Under the pieces are notes generated by a model. That model was not told where the DNA came from. It made no database searches and saw only the letters and a list, made by a program, of their open reading frames with translations. Positions 10,698-21,660 of a DNA stretch of 64,000 nt are shown here, in pieces (position 1 is the stretch's first letter; every line of letters starts with the position of its first letter). The DNA is taken from the NCBI GenBank assembly GCA_009823505.1, contig VZQC01004717.1, positions 975,337 through 1,039,336 of the forward strand, written 5' to 3'. Position numbers and translations under genes: made by a program. The DNA is from Rhizomys pruinosus (taxonomy: Eukaryota > Chordata > Mammalia > Rodentia > Spalacidae).

Positions 10698-10961
10698 CCA
10701 GTAGGTCAGCTGGCCAGCAAGCCCCAGCCAGGGTCCACTTGTCTCCCCCCATTCTTTTAGAATGAGACCCCCCCTAGAACTTTCTAGAACGAATAACAAA
10801 CTTCTCAGGATTAATCTTTTTATTTTCAGAAATTCACTGCAATTACTGATTTTCCGGATCTATGTTTTAGTCAGTTTCATTTCTTTCAAAGAGGGTTTTA
10901 TTCCTATAGGAAAGAATGATCACTTTCTGTCTCTGTTTCAATTTTTTTTAAGTATTTTATT

Positions 10962-11197
10962 GGGGCTGGAGAGATAGCCTAGCAGTTAAGAGCACTGACT
11001 GCTCTTGCAGAGGATCCGGGTTTGATCCCCAGCACCCACATGGCGGCTAAGAACCGTCTGTAACTCCAATTCCAGGAGAACTCCAGTTCCAGGGGAATCC
11101 GAGACCCTCTTCTGACCTCCGCACGACACGGGTGCACAAACCTACATGCAGACAGTACATTCATACACATACAAAAATAAATAAAATTAAAAAAAAT
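10962..11197 (+). mobile_element. B2 SINE, long subfamily
   Basis: Full B2 with the 17-bp internal duplication (AACTCCAATTCCAGGAG then AACTCCAGTTCCAGGGG) and an AATAAATAAAATT tail. Confidence 0.95.
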
Positions 11198-11282
11198 TAA
11201 AAGTATTTTATTTACAATGTGCGAATATAAGTGGTAGGTCAATTCTAGAGCCCATTAAGTGATTCACATTATAACAGCAGAG

Positions 11283-11322
11283 TTGTAATTACCATATATG
11301 TACATTGTAATTACCATATATG
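11283..11322. repeat. 18-bp tandem direct repeat
   Basis: TTGTAATTACCATATATG occurs at 11283-11300 and again at 11305-11322, perfectly repeated with a 22-bp period. Confidence 0.85.
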
Positions 11323-12554
11323 GGTGGAAGATATGTATTCATATTCTAGAGTAATGTAATAATGACTACAATAGCAAACACCAGAATGCTGAACATCAAA
11401 GTGTTAAAAGAAATTTCCATCATATTTAAGAGATGTCTTTCTCATGTGGGACTCCAAGCTCTACTATGTATTTGACTTTGTGTATGTGTTTATAAAGGAG
11501 TTGGGGCCAAGCACTGCAGTTTGTGAGATGTAGTATCTATCAGAGTCATTACTGGATAAGTCACATCTGAGAAGTCTCAGCTTTAATGACTCTATGTCTT
11601 TGTTATAGACCTTGACCATTGACATATCCATAGCAGTAACCAGCTTTCTGATTCTTCAGTAAAGAGATAACTTGGGGAAATTATCACAGAATAAAAAATA
11701 ATAGAGGACCAATGAATAAATAGAAAGAAGGAAAAGAAAGGAAAGGAGGAAGGCAGGCAAGCAGAAGACAGAACAAGAACTATAGAACAAAATGATGATG
11801 ATAATAATAATAGCACAAAGATTTTGCGAACCTAAGTTAATTGTCTTAAGATGAGACAAAATCATCAGAAGTGTTCCAGAAATTGGTAAGATTTGGGGGG
11901 GCAAACCCAATGGTTTTAACTCTTTTATGATGTCAAATTTCTATTAATTCATGGAATATGTTTTCATTCAGATATTGTTCCCTTGGCCCAAGTCTTTACT
12001 CTTGATATACACAATTATACACTAAATGAAATGATACCATTTAATTTAAATTCAGAACTCACATTTCAGTAGTGTGGTACGATACTACTTCCTTTGCTTC
12101 ATGTTGATCTCTTTTCTAACTTTTAAATAATGTAATTGATCACTTATTATATTTTTACCAAAGTTTTATAGAATCCGAAGTTTGTAGACAGCTCTCTGGA
12201 GTGTGGCATTAAGACCCATGTGCGCTTGCCAGAGGTGATTCTTTGGGGAGAGAACACTTAGCAGGGTCTTCTCTAGCCCTCTCTCTAGAAAGCTGTTAAA
12301 CTGAAGGAATTATTTCTGTTGCCACTTCCTCCTAGTCAACTACTGAAATGAATTTCAGATTTATTTGCTCCCTTGAGGGCCCTGTTACTGTCTTACAGAC
12401 CTCCCATGCCCAGGGTCCAGAAGTAGAGCATGTCTCCTACTCACATGGTCAGCTTCCTCCTCCCCTCTCCTTTTCTAACCATATGATGTACCCATTTTGA
12501 AATAATTGTTACTAAGACACTGTGAGAACACCAAATTGAAAACATTTAGAAACA
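11323..12554. other. No recognised feature
   Basis: About 1.2 kb of unique-looking AT-rich DNA. A purine-rich patch around 11725-11790 gives spurious Leu/Phe-rich frames on the minus strand. Confidence 0.5.
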
Positions 12555-12770
12555 GGAGCCAGAGAGATGGCTCAGCAGTTAAGAGTACTGGCTACTCTTG
12601 TAGAGGACCCAGTTTCTGTTCCCAGCACCCACATGGCAGCTAACAACCATCTATAACTTCAATTCCAGGGGATCTGATACCTTCTTCTGGCTTCTGTGGG
12701 CATTGCACACATGTGGTACACTTATGCACAGGCAAAACACTCATACACATAAAATAAAAATAAAAAAACA
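12555..12770 (+). mobile_element. B2 SINE
   Basis: B2 head GGAGCCAGAGAGATGGCTCA through to CTCATACACATAAAATAAAA. Short form, older copy. Confidence 0.92.
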
Positions 12771-13228
12771 AGAAGAAAAGATTCAGGAAAAATTTAATAG
12801 GCATGAAATAACATCAGCATTGAAACATATTTGAAATAAAAATTAAAAACCTTAAGAACAATATGTCACTCTCTTGCTCCAGAAGTGCTGATGTCATTTT
12901 CCCTTTGTGTATTCTTTCCTAGCCTTGTCAATAGGTAAGTATATTTTTAAGTAATTGCACTTTCAGATCCTCTTTCTTAAAATAAAATTATTTGAAAGCT
13001 CTTTCTTTGTAAAGCTTCTGTTGCTGTTTACTTCTGCAGGTGACATTTAATTTAAGACACATACAGCATGAAAGGCTGGAAAATAGAGCTCATGATTACA
13101 CAATCTTGGCACTGATTTCCTGTTATCTAGTCTTACCAGATTGACCTAATTTTCATTTTATGCTCATGCTTTAAGATATCATCTCCCTGGGCTACTGATA
13201 TTGGTCAGCGATAGATTTCTTTTCTTTT
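12771..13228. other. No recognised feature
   Basis: Unique-looking DNA with no repeat or coding signal. Confidence 0.4.
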
Positions 13229-13229
13229 A

Positions 13230-13389
13230 TTTCTTTTTTTTTTTTGGTCTTTTTGAGACAGGGTCTCCCTGTAGCCCCAGCTGTCCTGGAGCTCACTATG
13301 TAGACCAGGCTGGCCTTGAACTCACAGAGATCTGCCTGCCTCTGCCTCCCAAGTGCTAGGATTAAAGGGGTGCACTACCACACCCGGCA
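13230..13389 (-). mobile_element. B1 SINE
   Basis: Antisense full-length B1, from a T-run to ACCACACCCGGCA. Confidence 0.95.
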
Positions 13390-13911
13390 AGATATTTTTT
13401 AAAAATAAAAGGTAGCTGAGAGTTCCTTTCTCATATTATGGCAGCTGAGACCTCACCAGGACAGAGGACAGAGAAGGTGGGAACCCTGGAGACACATTTG
13501 CAATGGTGAATGAGAAGTAAAGGGCAGTCCTTATGAGATCCAGCAACCTAGAAAAAGGAAGCATTAGATGCAGTTGACATTTCATACTTTTTCTCATTAA
13601 TCTTCTAAGAATCATTAAAGCTATAAGTTTTATCTGGAGACAATGATGTCTTAATTGCTTAATTGCCTGTTATTAATTTTTTAAGTTACTTAGACTTATT
13701 TACAAAATTCTTTTTATTTCTTTTCACATAGGAATGAGAAAATGACTTAAGAAGAATCTGTCAGGAAATATTAGGAAATAATATTTGAGGGATATTTCTA
13801 TGTCCTAGTTTTCATGGTACATTTAACGTTTTCATGGATTCTTTTCTATTTTCTTGAGTGGGGAAACTTTGACAGATATTGATAAAGAATATCAAAAGAA
13901 TAATCCTTAAA
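13390..13911. other. No recognised feature
   Basis: Unique-looking DNA. Confidence 0.4.
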
Positions 13912-14025
13912 GCTGAGTGTGTGCCACATGCCTGTAATCCCAGCACTTAGGAGGCTAAATCCAGAAACTTGGGAATTTGAGGGCGGCCTGGAGTACATAG
14001 GGAGACCATGTCTTGAAAAATAACA
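13912..14025 (+). mobile_element. Old B1 (proto-B1-like)
   Basis: Diverged B1: CTGTAATCCCAGCACTTAGGAGGC..GGGCGGCCTGGAGTACATAGGGAGACCATGTCTTG. It has a mammal-like TGTAATCCCAGCACTT core rather than the young TTTAATCCTAGC form. Confidence 0.75.
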
Positions 14026-14227
14026 ACAAAATGAAATGAAATAACATTGAAAGAAAAAAAAAGAGAGAAAATCTTGCAACCTACAATATTGCGATTCTGT
14101 GATTTACCTTTTGCTGAGGGTGTATGTTCACCCTTGCTTCATAAAGTAGCATAGCTGGGGTCTAAGGAAACCATCTAACTATATGCCTCATTCTGGGTAC
14201 AAAAGCATCATCATCTTTTGTTATTGT

Positions 14228-14382
14228 TGTTGTTTGTTTGTTTGAGACAGGGTCTTACTATGTAGCCCTGCCTGGCCTGGAACTCCCTACATAGATCAGG
14301 GTGGCCTGTAATTCCCAGAGATCTGCCTGCATTTGCCTCAGGAGGGCCGGGATTAAAGTTATACAGTGCCATACCCTGCCCT
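14228..14382 (-). mobile_element. Old B1 SINE
   Basis: Antisense diverged B1, from TTTGTTTGAGACAGGG to CATACCCTGCCC. Confidence 0.85.
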
Positions 14383-14742
14383 TAAATATATTTTTTTTTA
14401 AGTTTTAAATTTTAATTAAAGAAATTCTGGTTGTATAAATTTTACTGAGTGACCTAAAGTTCTCCATTTAGATTTATTTTAGGGCACCTGGTGTGATGTG
14501 TCCTGAGTACTGTTTCACTAGCTCAGTTGTTTCTTGATGTTTTCCATTTCCCCTTTCAAGGCCTCTTCCTTCAGGCCCCACCTGCCCTGCCTGCCAGACG
14601 CTGGTGACAGCAACCCTGAGCTGATGTTCTGTGAGGGCTGGCCAGGTGACCTACAAATCACTCTTGCCCATTAATGGAATCTTGGTTTCATTTCCGTTAA
14701 TATTTGTTCCCTTTTCTCTCACCTAGGTAAGGTCCCTTAATT
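14383..14742. other. No recognised feature
   Basis: Unique-looking stretch that leads into the palindrome at 14743. Confidence 0.4.
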
Positions 14743-14777
14743 ATTCTGACGCCATTTTGTAAAAATGGCGTCAGAAT
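14743..14777. repeat. Perfect palindrome, 16-bp arms and 3-base loop
   Basis: Left arm ATTCTGACGCCATTTT, loop GTA, and a right arm that is its exact reverse complement. Each arm holds a GCCATTTT/AAAATGGC core like that bound by YY1, in inverted orientation, and a GACG.. CpG. Confidence 0.95.
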
Positions 14778-14795
14778 TTACAATCTAATTGTAAA
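14777..14795. repeat. Second small palindrome, 8-bp arms
   Basis: TTTACAAT, loop CTA, ATTGTAAA. It abuts the 16-bp-arm palindrome and also has a 3-base loop. Confidence 0.8.
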
Positions 14796-14948
14796 AAGTT
14801 ATTTGCTGTTAGTGGAAAGTGAGTTTCTCCTTCTGTGGAAGCAGGCTAAATCCTTTTAGATCATGCGATGCGTGTTTGTGTGGCGTCAGTGCTTCTTCAT
14901 GTATTGTTCACACGGAAGGTGCTCTGTAAGTGGCACCAGCTGAGATTA

Positions 14949-15229
14949 AGAACAGATTCGGGGCTGGAGAGATGGCCTAGCGGTTAGGAGCGCCGACCAC
15001 TCTTGCAGAGGACCCGGGTTCGATCCCCAGCACCCACATGGTGGCCGAGAGCCATCTGAAACTCCAATTCCAGGAGAACTCCAGTTCCAGGGGAGTCCGA
15101 CACCCTCTTCTGACTTCTGCGGCGTTGCACGTCACGGGTGCACAGACTTGCATGCAGACAATACATTCATACACATACGGAAATAAATAAAATTAAAAAA
15201 AAAATTAAAAAAAAAAAAGAACAGGTTCG
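14949..15229 (+). mobile_element. B2 SINE, long subfamily, with target-site duplication
   Basis: B2 with the 17-bp internal duplication and a long A-rich tail, flanked by AGAACAGATTCG (14949-14960) and AGAACAGGTTCG (15218-15229). The young-looking element body runs from 14961 to about 15217. Confidence 0.96.
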
Positions 15230-15388
15230 TTGAAGCTGGTGATGCAGAAGACCCAAGTTCTCCTTTTCCCACAGATCTTCAAAGACTGAGAGAGTCCTTA
15301 CCCTTGTATTCCCATGTTATAAGTTTTGTAAAATTTGCTAAAGAAAGATTTCAGCCACTGTCGGATATCAAGACTCATTTACCGTCCG

Positions 15389-15400
15389 CCCCCCCCCCCC
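15389..15400. repeat. Poly-C tract
   Basis: Twelve consecutive C. Confidence 0.95.
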
Positions 15401-16649
15401 AGGATGTCCCTTCTGTAGCACTTGCCCTCCTGTTTGGGGTGCTGGAGAAGATGTATTTTAGGTTTTTGATAGGTGGAAATTAAGTTGACTATTCTTTTAC
15501 TTTAGGTTTCATGGAGTGTATAGCCACTGTCCCATATTTGTGAGCCATATCAAATCTAGGACCTCTGATGCCCAAGTCCATTATAGAAAATGGTTGAGTG
15601 TTTGCACATGATCTATGTACATTTTCCTATATACTTTAAATCCATAGATTGCTTATACCAAAGGCAATGTCAGTGCTGTGCAAATCATTATTATATTGTA
15701 TTGTTCAAGGAACAATGATAAGGGAAAAAGTCTTCACACACTACTGTATATGGTCAATACATAGACATTAAAAATATTTCCATCCTTTGTTGAATGAAAG
15801 ATATAGAACTTGCAGGCATGTAGGACCAACTGTATTTATATGGTATGTAGCCATTTTTGTGACTATAAACTACAACACTGATTAAGCTATAACTGTGTTC
15901 TCTGATAAAAGTATTTATCACCTACTGTGGCGGAGCCACCCAAGGCCTTGATATAAAGGTTCAAAGCCCCAACATTCAGATGTTATGATTATGTCCTATT
16001 CTAACTCTTACAAGAACAGGTAAAGGGGTAGAGAAATTTCTTAAGCTAGTCTATGGAAGAGACTCCAGATTGCTAGATCTACAAACAGAAGATTCAATTG
16101 CACTGAAGACTGGTTATAACTGTACTTTCCTACTCAGACTACAGAGTAATTCAACAGTCAGCAATCATCAATACACCCATGTACATTTTTTTTTCTTTTG
16201 TGATGGGAATTGTGTAAAATAGAATTGGTCAGAATCTTCTGATAGTTAGGATACAAACCTACAGCAGTACCAGAAACAGCAAATATGTCTGTACATGAGA
16301 TTGAGATAATTCATGCATCCTAAACATTAATATGCAAAAGAAAGTTTGATCAACAATAATGCAAGACTGGAGTGTTTTTCAGTCTCATTATCTAACAAAC
16401 ATTACAAAATAGCTATTGCATAAGAAGCTACCAAAGAATATGCAACAAAAATTGTAGAAAAAAAAACATTTGAAGGCTTGTCAGACAGTTAAAAATTTTT
16501 ATGTGATTGTCCCAGTTTATAATCTTTGTGGAATTTGTCAGTATATTTTTCCTAATTCGTTATGACTCCACCTCTCCTCAGAAGGATTCTTCTCTGAGAG
16601 ACATCTGATGCCCAGGGCCAGTCCATTAGGGAAAAAGCCTAATCATGCC
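15401..16649. other. No recognised feature
   Basis: About 1.2 kb with no B element, LTR or LINE signature that I recognise and no persuasive open frame. Confidence 0.5.
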
Positions 16650-16929
16650 ACAGTACCTGTGTAAGGGTGTGTGTGCGTCAGAGGAGGATGGCAGAAGTCC
16701 TGTTTTGTCACATCTCTGCCCTATTCCTTTTGAGACAGGGCTTTTCACTGGGCTTGAGCAAGGCTGGCAGTCAGCAAGCTCTAGTGATTCTTCTCTCTTC
16801 ACCTCCCCATTAGGGCCACAGGTGTGTGCCACCATACCTAGTGATTTATGGAGGTGCTGAGGATTCCAACTCAGATACCCATGCTTGTGCAGCAAGTGCT
16901 CTTAACCCACCAAACCATCTCCCCAGCCC
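16650..16929 (-). mobile_element. B4 SINE
   Basis: Antisense B4: a B1-like segment (TTTTGAGACAGGGCTTTTCACTGGG..GCCACAGGTGTGTGCCACCA) followed by a reversed tRNA-like head (AAACCATCTCCCCAGCCC). Confidence 0.8.
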
Positions 16930-17121
16930 TCATTCTAATTTTTACATAAGTTTGTATTTGTGAGTTTGTGTTCTTTTCTTTAAAAGGACCCCCCCAATCC
17001 AAACTGCATGATCTTCTGTCTTTCCAAAGCCTAAATTTGCCTTTGAATGGGATGAAATGAGCTAAGTTAAGTTGAGCCCTGCCATCTGACATTCTGAGTT
17101 AATAAGAAATGAAGTCAGTTT

Positions 17122-17297
17122 GCCAGGCGGGCGTGGTGGTGCACGCCTTTAATCCTAGCACTCAGGAGGCAGAGGCAGCCAGATCTTTGTGAGTTCAAGG
17201 CCAGCCTGGTCTACAGAGTGAGTTCCAGGACAGCTGGGGCTACAGGGAAGACCTGTCGTCAAAAAACAGCCAAAAAAAAAAAAAAAAAAGAAGAAGG
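17122..17297 (+). mobile_element. B1 SINE
   Basis: Full B1 with an A-rich tail of about 20 A. Confidence 0.95.
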
Positions 17298-17640
17298 TTA
17301 AATTAGTCAAAGTCTTGTAAGTTAGGCAAAGAGGGCAATGGATGCTCAATCATAGCATCTTCTGATGGTGGCCATATTTGGCTTAGGTCTAGCACAGTTG
17401 GGTTACTTTTTAGAGTACGTTATGTGCGCCCACTGTACATGCTAATTTTTTTCATTCAAATATTTTTTATTATTAAACTTTTTCCATAAATCATACACTA
17501 TTTCTCAATCAAATTTAGAGTCACTTCCCTTTCCATGCCCCTGCCATCTGAGTCCCTGCACTCTGCCATACAGTCCTGTAGCTTTTTCTGGGTCTTTCCA
17601 GAGTTTTTTTTTCCAGTTCCTTTTGTTGTTGTTGTAGTTT
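17298..17640. other. No recognised feature
   Basis: Unique-looking, T-rich sequence. Confidence 0.4.
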
Positions 17641-17669
17641 CTATCAACTCTGTAAGATTTATGATCTCA

Positions 17670-17770
17670 TAATATATATAATACTATATATATGAGATAT
17701 GTATACATATATATACTGATATGTATATAGATAGTTATATATACATAAATTATATACATACATACACATA
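17670..17770. repeat. AT-rich (TATA/CATA) low-complexity tract
   Basis: Alternating TA, GTATA and CATA units. Confidence 0.8.
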
Positions 17771-17774
17771 TCAC

Positions 17775-18720
17775 TTAATTGGAGGACTTTTTTATTTTCC
17801 TAAAAGATGTCATATTTTTCCTTAAGGAAGTTCTTGAAGGCCTCCTCCTTGGCAAGTCCAAATAACCATAATCCTGCACTATGCTCCACACAGTGGGTTC
17901 TTTCCCCACCGGGTCCCCCAAATGAAGTCCAGTAAGACCATCCTGTCTTGATCCCCCTGCACTGGCCTCCATGATACAGCCAGAGAGTCCAACAATAGCA
18001 GTGCTATAGCTCTGATGAGGCTGAAAATCCCCATTAGCTGCTAGATCCACAAGCAGGTATCTCAGTAGTCCCCATCTGGCATTGAAGATTTGGAGGATTC
18101 TTGGAGAGACATGAGTCTTCCGTCCATATTGGAGGGTTAAAAAGCCGTGTCTCATGTCTTTGAGGAATGCCAAAAGCAGTAGCAGCCACCAAGCAGATAA
18201 ACTTGCCAGTAAGAATTGAAGACAGGCCAAACAAGTGCTCTCTCTTTTTTCTTTTTGTCTTTTTACTAAGACCTCAAGTTTTATGTCTGCAGTATAGTTT
18301 CTCTAGTCTTACTGATTATTTATTTCTGGTTGTACTTTCCTTTTGGATGCTTAAAGCCACACAGTTAGCCCAGATTAACTAAGGTTTTTGTTTTCTTGAG
18401 GTCAGTTGAGGATCTGTCCTCAGGGGTCTCTCAGGGTTTTTTTGGGGTGAGGAGGGTGGGAGCCCCTTGCTCCTTTCAGCTTTTCATTCCCCAGTTCCAT
18501 CCACTTGAGGACAAAAGCAGGTCCTGCTAGACCAGGCTTCCTTTTCTGAAGCATGAGCAGATTTTCCTCTCTTTAGACTGGATACTGGCTGAAGTCCCAC
18601 CAGTGGCTCTCCAAGATCTCCCTGAACAGGAAGACTGGTGACCCACATTTGCAGGACATTTCAAGAGATGCCCCCATGCATAATCCCCTAAGACTTGGTT
18701 GACCTCTGAGGGCAAGAAAC
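17775..18720 (-). pseudogene. Unresolved open frame and Cys-rich segment, possible endogenous retrovirus remnant
   Basis: The minus strand carries a 151-codon open frame (17775-18230), the longest here not explained by a SINE or simple repeat. It starts with a hydrophobic Leu-rich stretch at about residues 5-22. A second minus frame over 18034-18234 also starts with a hydrophobic segment. It can be followed through stops into Trp/Cys-rich sequence. Upstream on the minus strand, a Cys-X-Cys-Gly motif (18642-18653) and a Cys-X-Cys motif (18540-18560) lie about 90 nt apart and are followed by a proline-rich stretch. That loosely recalls a class II retroviral nucleocapsid region, and the downstream frame loosely recalls an envelope leader. 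Stops and frame changes break any such reading. It may equally be unrelated unique DNA. Confidence 0.25.
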
Positions 18721-18989
18721 AAAGTTATCCCTTATGTCCCTCGGCCACGTTGGTATGGACATTAAGTATAGTCATTAAGCACCCAGAAAGGCTAAGGTGC
18801 ACCAGCCTGTTACATCACACCTATATTAAAATTGTATCCTTTGGAAACAGATTGCATGTTATTTCAATATCATATTTCTTAATTCACATCTTTCCATTTT
18901 AATCCCACATTACTCTAAAAGATGCACACATACCCTCCATCAGGTACCGAAAACCCAAGGTCTAAAAATAAGTGTTATATCAACTCTAG
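18721..18989. other. No recognised feature
   Basis: Sequence between the unresolved segment and the L1 3' end. Confidence 0.4.
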
Positions 18990-19640
18990 AACCTGTTTAG
19001 GGATTCACAATACAAGAGTACAGTTGTCTTCAGATCATGAGGAATATAACATTAATGTTGCTCAGTTTGTCTTACAACTAGGTACTTAGTACTAGCATTC
19101 ACAGATGAGGGATACCATTCATCTTTTGTTTTTTGGGGAGTGTGTTACTTCACTTAGCATAAAATCTAGTTCCATCCATTTACCTGCAAATTTCATGATG
19201 TCATCTTTCTTTTCCGCTGCATAGAACTCCACTGTATAGATGTACCACATTTTCTCTATCCACTCGTTGGTTGAGGGGCACTTGGGTTGGTTCCAGCTCT
19301 TTGTTATTGTGAAGAGAGCTGCAATAAACATGGCTGTACATGTATCTCTGCGGTAGAAAGAGTCTGATGTATATACCCAGAAGTGGTATGGCTGGGTCAG
19401 GTGGTAGGCTCATTTTGAGTCTTTTAAGGGTTCTCCACACTGCTTTCCATAGGGGTTACATGAGTTTACATTCCCACCAGCAGTGGATGAGTGTTCCCCT
19501 TTCCCCACACCTTCTCCAGCATTTAGTATCATTTGTTTTCTTGATCCTAGTCAGCCTTATCAGGGTGAGATGATATCTTAAAGTGGTTTTAATTTGCATT
19601 TCCTTAATTATTAGCCATGTTGAACACTTTTTAAGAAGTG
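18990..19640 (-). mobile_element. L1 fragment: ORF2 C-terminus and 3' UTR
   Basis: The minus strand encodes the C-terminal end of L1 ORF2p in two frames. One frame (19201-19440) includes PPDPAIPLLGIY. The other (19119-19331) includes IYTVEFYAAEKKDDIMKFAG and WMEL, and ends at a TGA at 19119-19121. The roughly 130-bp 3' UTR that follows is shared with 1255-1356 and 37122-37244. The copy is 5' truncated near 19640 and broken by a frameshift, so it is not functional. Confidence 0.92.
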
Positions 19641-19761
19641 CATGCTGATTTTTATTCTGTCTCTGGTACTACTTCCTCTCTCCCTCTCTGAAATATCCTG
19701 TTAATCACTCAGCAGTGGGGAAAATTTAAAGCTAAGCTGAAGTTTAGATTGCTTTTCTTTA

Positions 19762-19977
19762 TGTCTTATTATTTTTATTGTATGTGTGTGTGTATTGCTG
19801 CAGGTATGTGAATGCACCCATGTCATGCAATGCCACAGAAATAAGAAGAGGGCATCAGATCCCCTGGAACTGGAGTTAAGGACAGTTGTTAGCCGCCATG
19901 TGGGTGCTAAGAATTGAACCTGGGTCCTCTGCAAGAGCGGTCAGCACTCTTAACCGCTGAGCCATCTTTCCAGACCC
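19762..19977 (-). mobile_element. B2 SINE
   Basis: Antisense B2 with a GTGTGTGTATT tail and the reversed head GAGCCATCTTTCCAGACCC. It abuts an old B1. Confidence 0.92.
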
Positions 19978-20110
19978 TTTTTTTTTTATGTTTTTGAGAC
20001 AGGGTCTCACTATGTATGCTGGTCTGGAATGCAGATCAGGCTTGCTTGAATCTGCAGTAATCTTGCCTCTGTCTTGCAAGTTCTAAAATTGCAGCCACCA
20101 TATCCAGCCA
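19978..20110 (-). mobile_element. Old B1 SINE
   Basis: Antisense diverged B1: TTTTTGAGACAGGGTCTCACTATGTATGC..CAGCCACCATATCCAGCC. Confidence 0.8.
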
Positions 20111-20141
20111 TTTTTCTTCTTTCTTGCTTTCTCTTTGTACT

Positions 20142-20227
20142 CTTTCTTTTCTTTCTTCCTTTCCTTCCTTCCTTCCTTCCTTCCTTCCTTCCTTCCTTCC
20201 TTCCTTCCTTCCTTCCTTCCTTCCTTC

Positions 20228-20293
<66 letters not shown>

Positions 20294-20294
20294 C
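20142..20294. repeat. (TTCC)n/(TTTC)n pyrimidine microsatellite
   Basis: A block of TTCC units passes into a block of TTTC units, about 150 bp of pure pyrimidine on the plus strand. It gives Lys/Glu/Arg-rich and Phe/Leu/Ser-rich spurious frames. Confidence 0.97.
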
Positions 20295-20295
20295 A

Positions 20296-20431
20296 GTTGA
20301 GGTGGGTCTCCTGTAGCTCCAGCTGTCCTAGAACTTGCTATGTAGGCCAGGCTGGCCTCCATTTCACAGAGATCTGCCTGCCTCTGCCTCCTGGGTGCTG
20401 AGATTAAAGACATGTACCACCATACCTGGCT
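20296..20431 (-). mobile_element. B1 SINE
   Basis: Antisense B1 whose tail has turned into the adjacent microsatellite. The head CACCATACCTGGC is at the right end. Confidence 0.92.
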
Positions 20432-21167
20432 TCTTTCTTTTTGACTTTTAAAATATGTTCTTCCATGTATGTTAGAGGAATATTCTTTAAACTATGAACT
20501 GCTAAAACATATGTAGTAAGAGTCAGTAGTTTAATGGGCTGAATTGTCTTCCTGACTTATTAGGAGCTATGAATAGAGGAGCATATTTTTCACTTCCAGT
20601 ATATTTATGAATTCAGTTCCTTAGACAGTGGGGTTAGTGACAGGGACATGTCAGGTTATATACCACTGCAATATCCTAGAACCATGAGTTTTCTTTGGGG
20701 AAAAGAGGGTGCTACCTCTACAAATTTTTGCTATGATGATTAATTTGTATTCTTCATACCAAAGGGCTGAAGCTGTGTGAAACTGGGGCATGCAAAGGCA
20801 CATGGCTGGCTGTAGAGTCTTGTCTCTGGAATTTGCATTCCTTGTTATCTGCTTGAGATCAGGGACTCTCCCATTCTTCTACCCCAAACACACAGTCAAA
20901 GCCCTCGCAGACTGCTCCTCACTCTTGCTGGCTTCCTTTTGACTGACTTCCATAATGCAGAGTCCCAGTACCCAGGGAAGAGTGTGGAGAAACTCCTCTT
21001 TTTGTGAAGCTTTGTCGCTGCTGAGTTAGACTCTTTTTCCTGGGATATTTATGATCAATTTTGCATTTTCCAATATAACTTTTGCAGGCAGTATACAGTT
21101 GACTTGACTACTTGAAATCATTGATTTATTCTATTTTTTCTCTACTTTTTAACTTGGATGCCGCTAA
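20432..21167. other. No recognised feature
   Basis: About 0.7 kb of unique-looking DNA. Confidence 0.5.
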
Positions 21168-21225
21168 AAAAAAAAAAAACAACCCAAAAAACCAACAACA
21201 GCAACAACAACAAAACAACTAAAGA
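21166..21225. repeat. A-rich/(CAA)n tract
   Basis: An A-run followed by CAACAACAGCAACAACAACAAAACAAC. Confidence 0.85.
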
Positions 21226-21356
21226 ACTACAGATATACCATAGTCCTTACAAAACAATTTCTGAAAAGTAATTATATCTGTCCTGTTTTCTACATATCCT
21301 AATACCATGTGGGTATATATAAATATTTTATACACGGGTGTATGAAAATATATAGA

Positions 21357-21660
21357 AGCTGGGGAGATGGCTCAGTGGGTAAGCATGCTTGCTGCACAAG
21401 CCTGAGAACCTGAATTTAGATTCCTAGCCCCCATGTGAAAAATGAGACCTGTGGCCCAGGGCTGTGAAGGGCTCAGACAAGAGGATGGGTGGGGCTTGCT
21501 AGCCAGCCAGTCTAGTCAAAATGGCAAGCTTCAGGTTTGCTGAGAGACCTCATCTCAAGTGAACAAGGCAGAGACACCTGTCATTGTCCTCTAGCTTCTG
21601 CACCCACTCCCTCCCACAGGTACATACACCACACACCGTACGTGAACACAAAGAAGAAAG
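21357..21660 (+). mobile_element. B4 SINE
   Basis: tRNA-like head GCTGGGGAGATGGCTCAGTGGG, a diverged B1-like body and a CA-rich ACACACCGTACGTGAACAC tail. Confidence 0.85.

Noticed and set aside
20036..20413. Lys/Glu/Arg-rich 125-codon frame
   Set aside because: It is the translation of (GGAA)n/(GAAA)n, flanked by B1 pieces.
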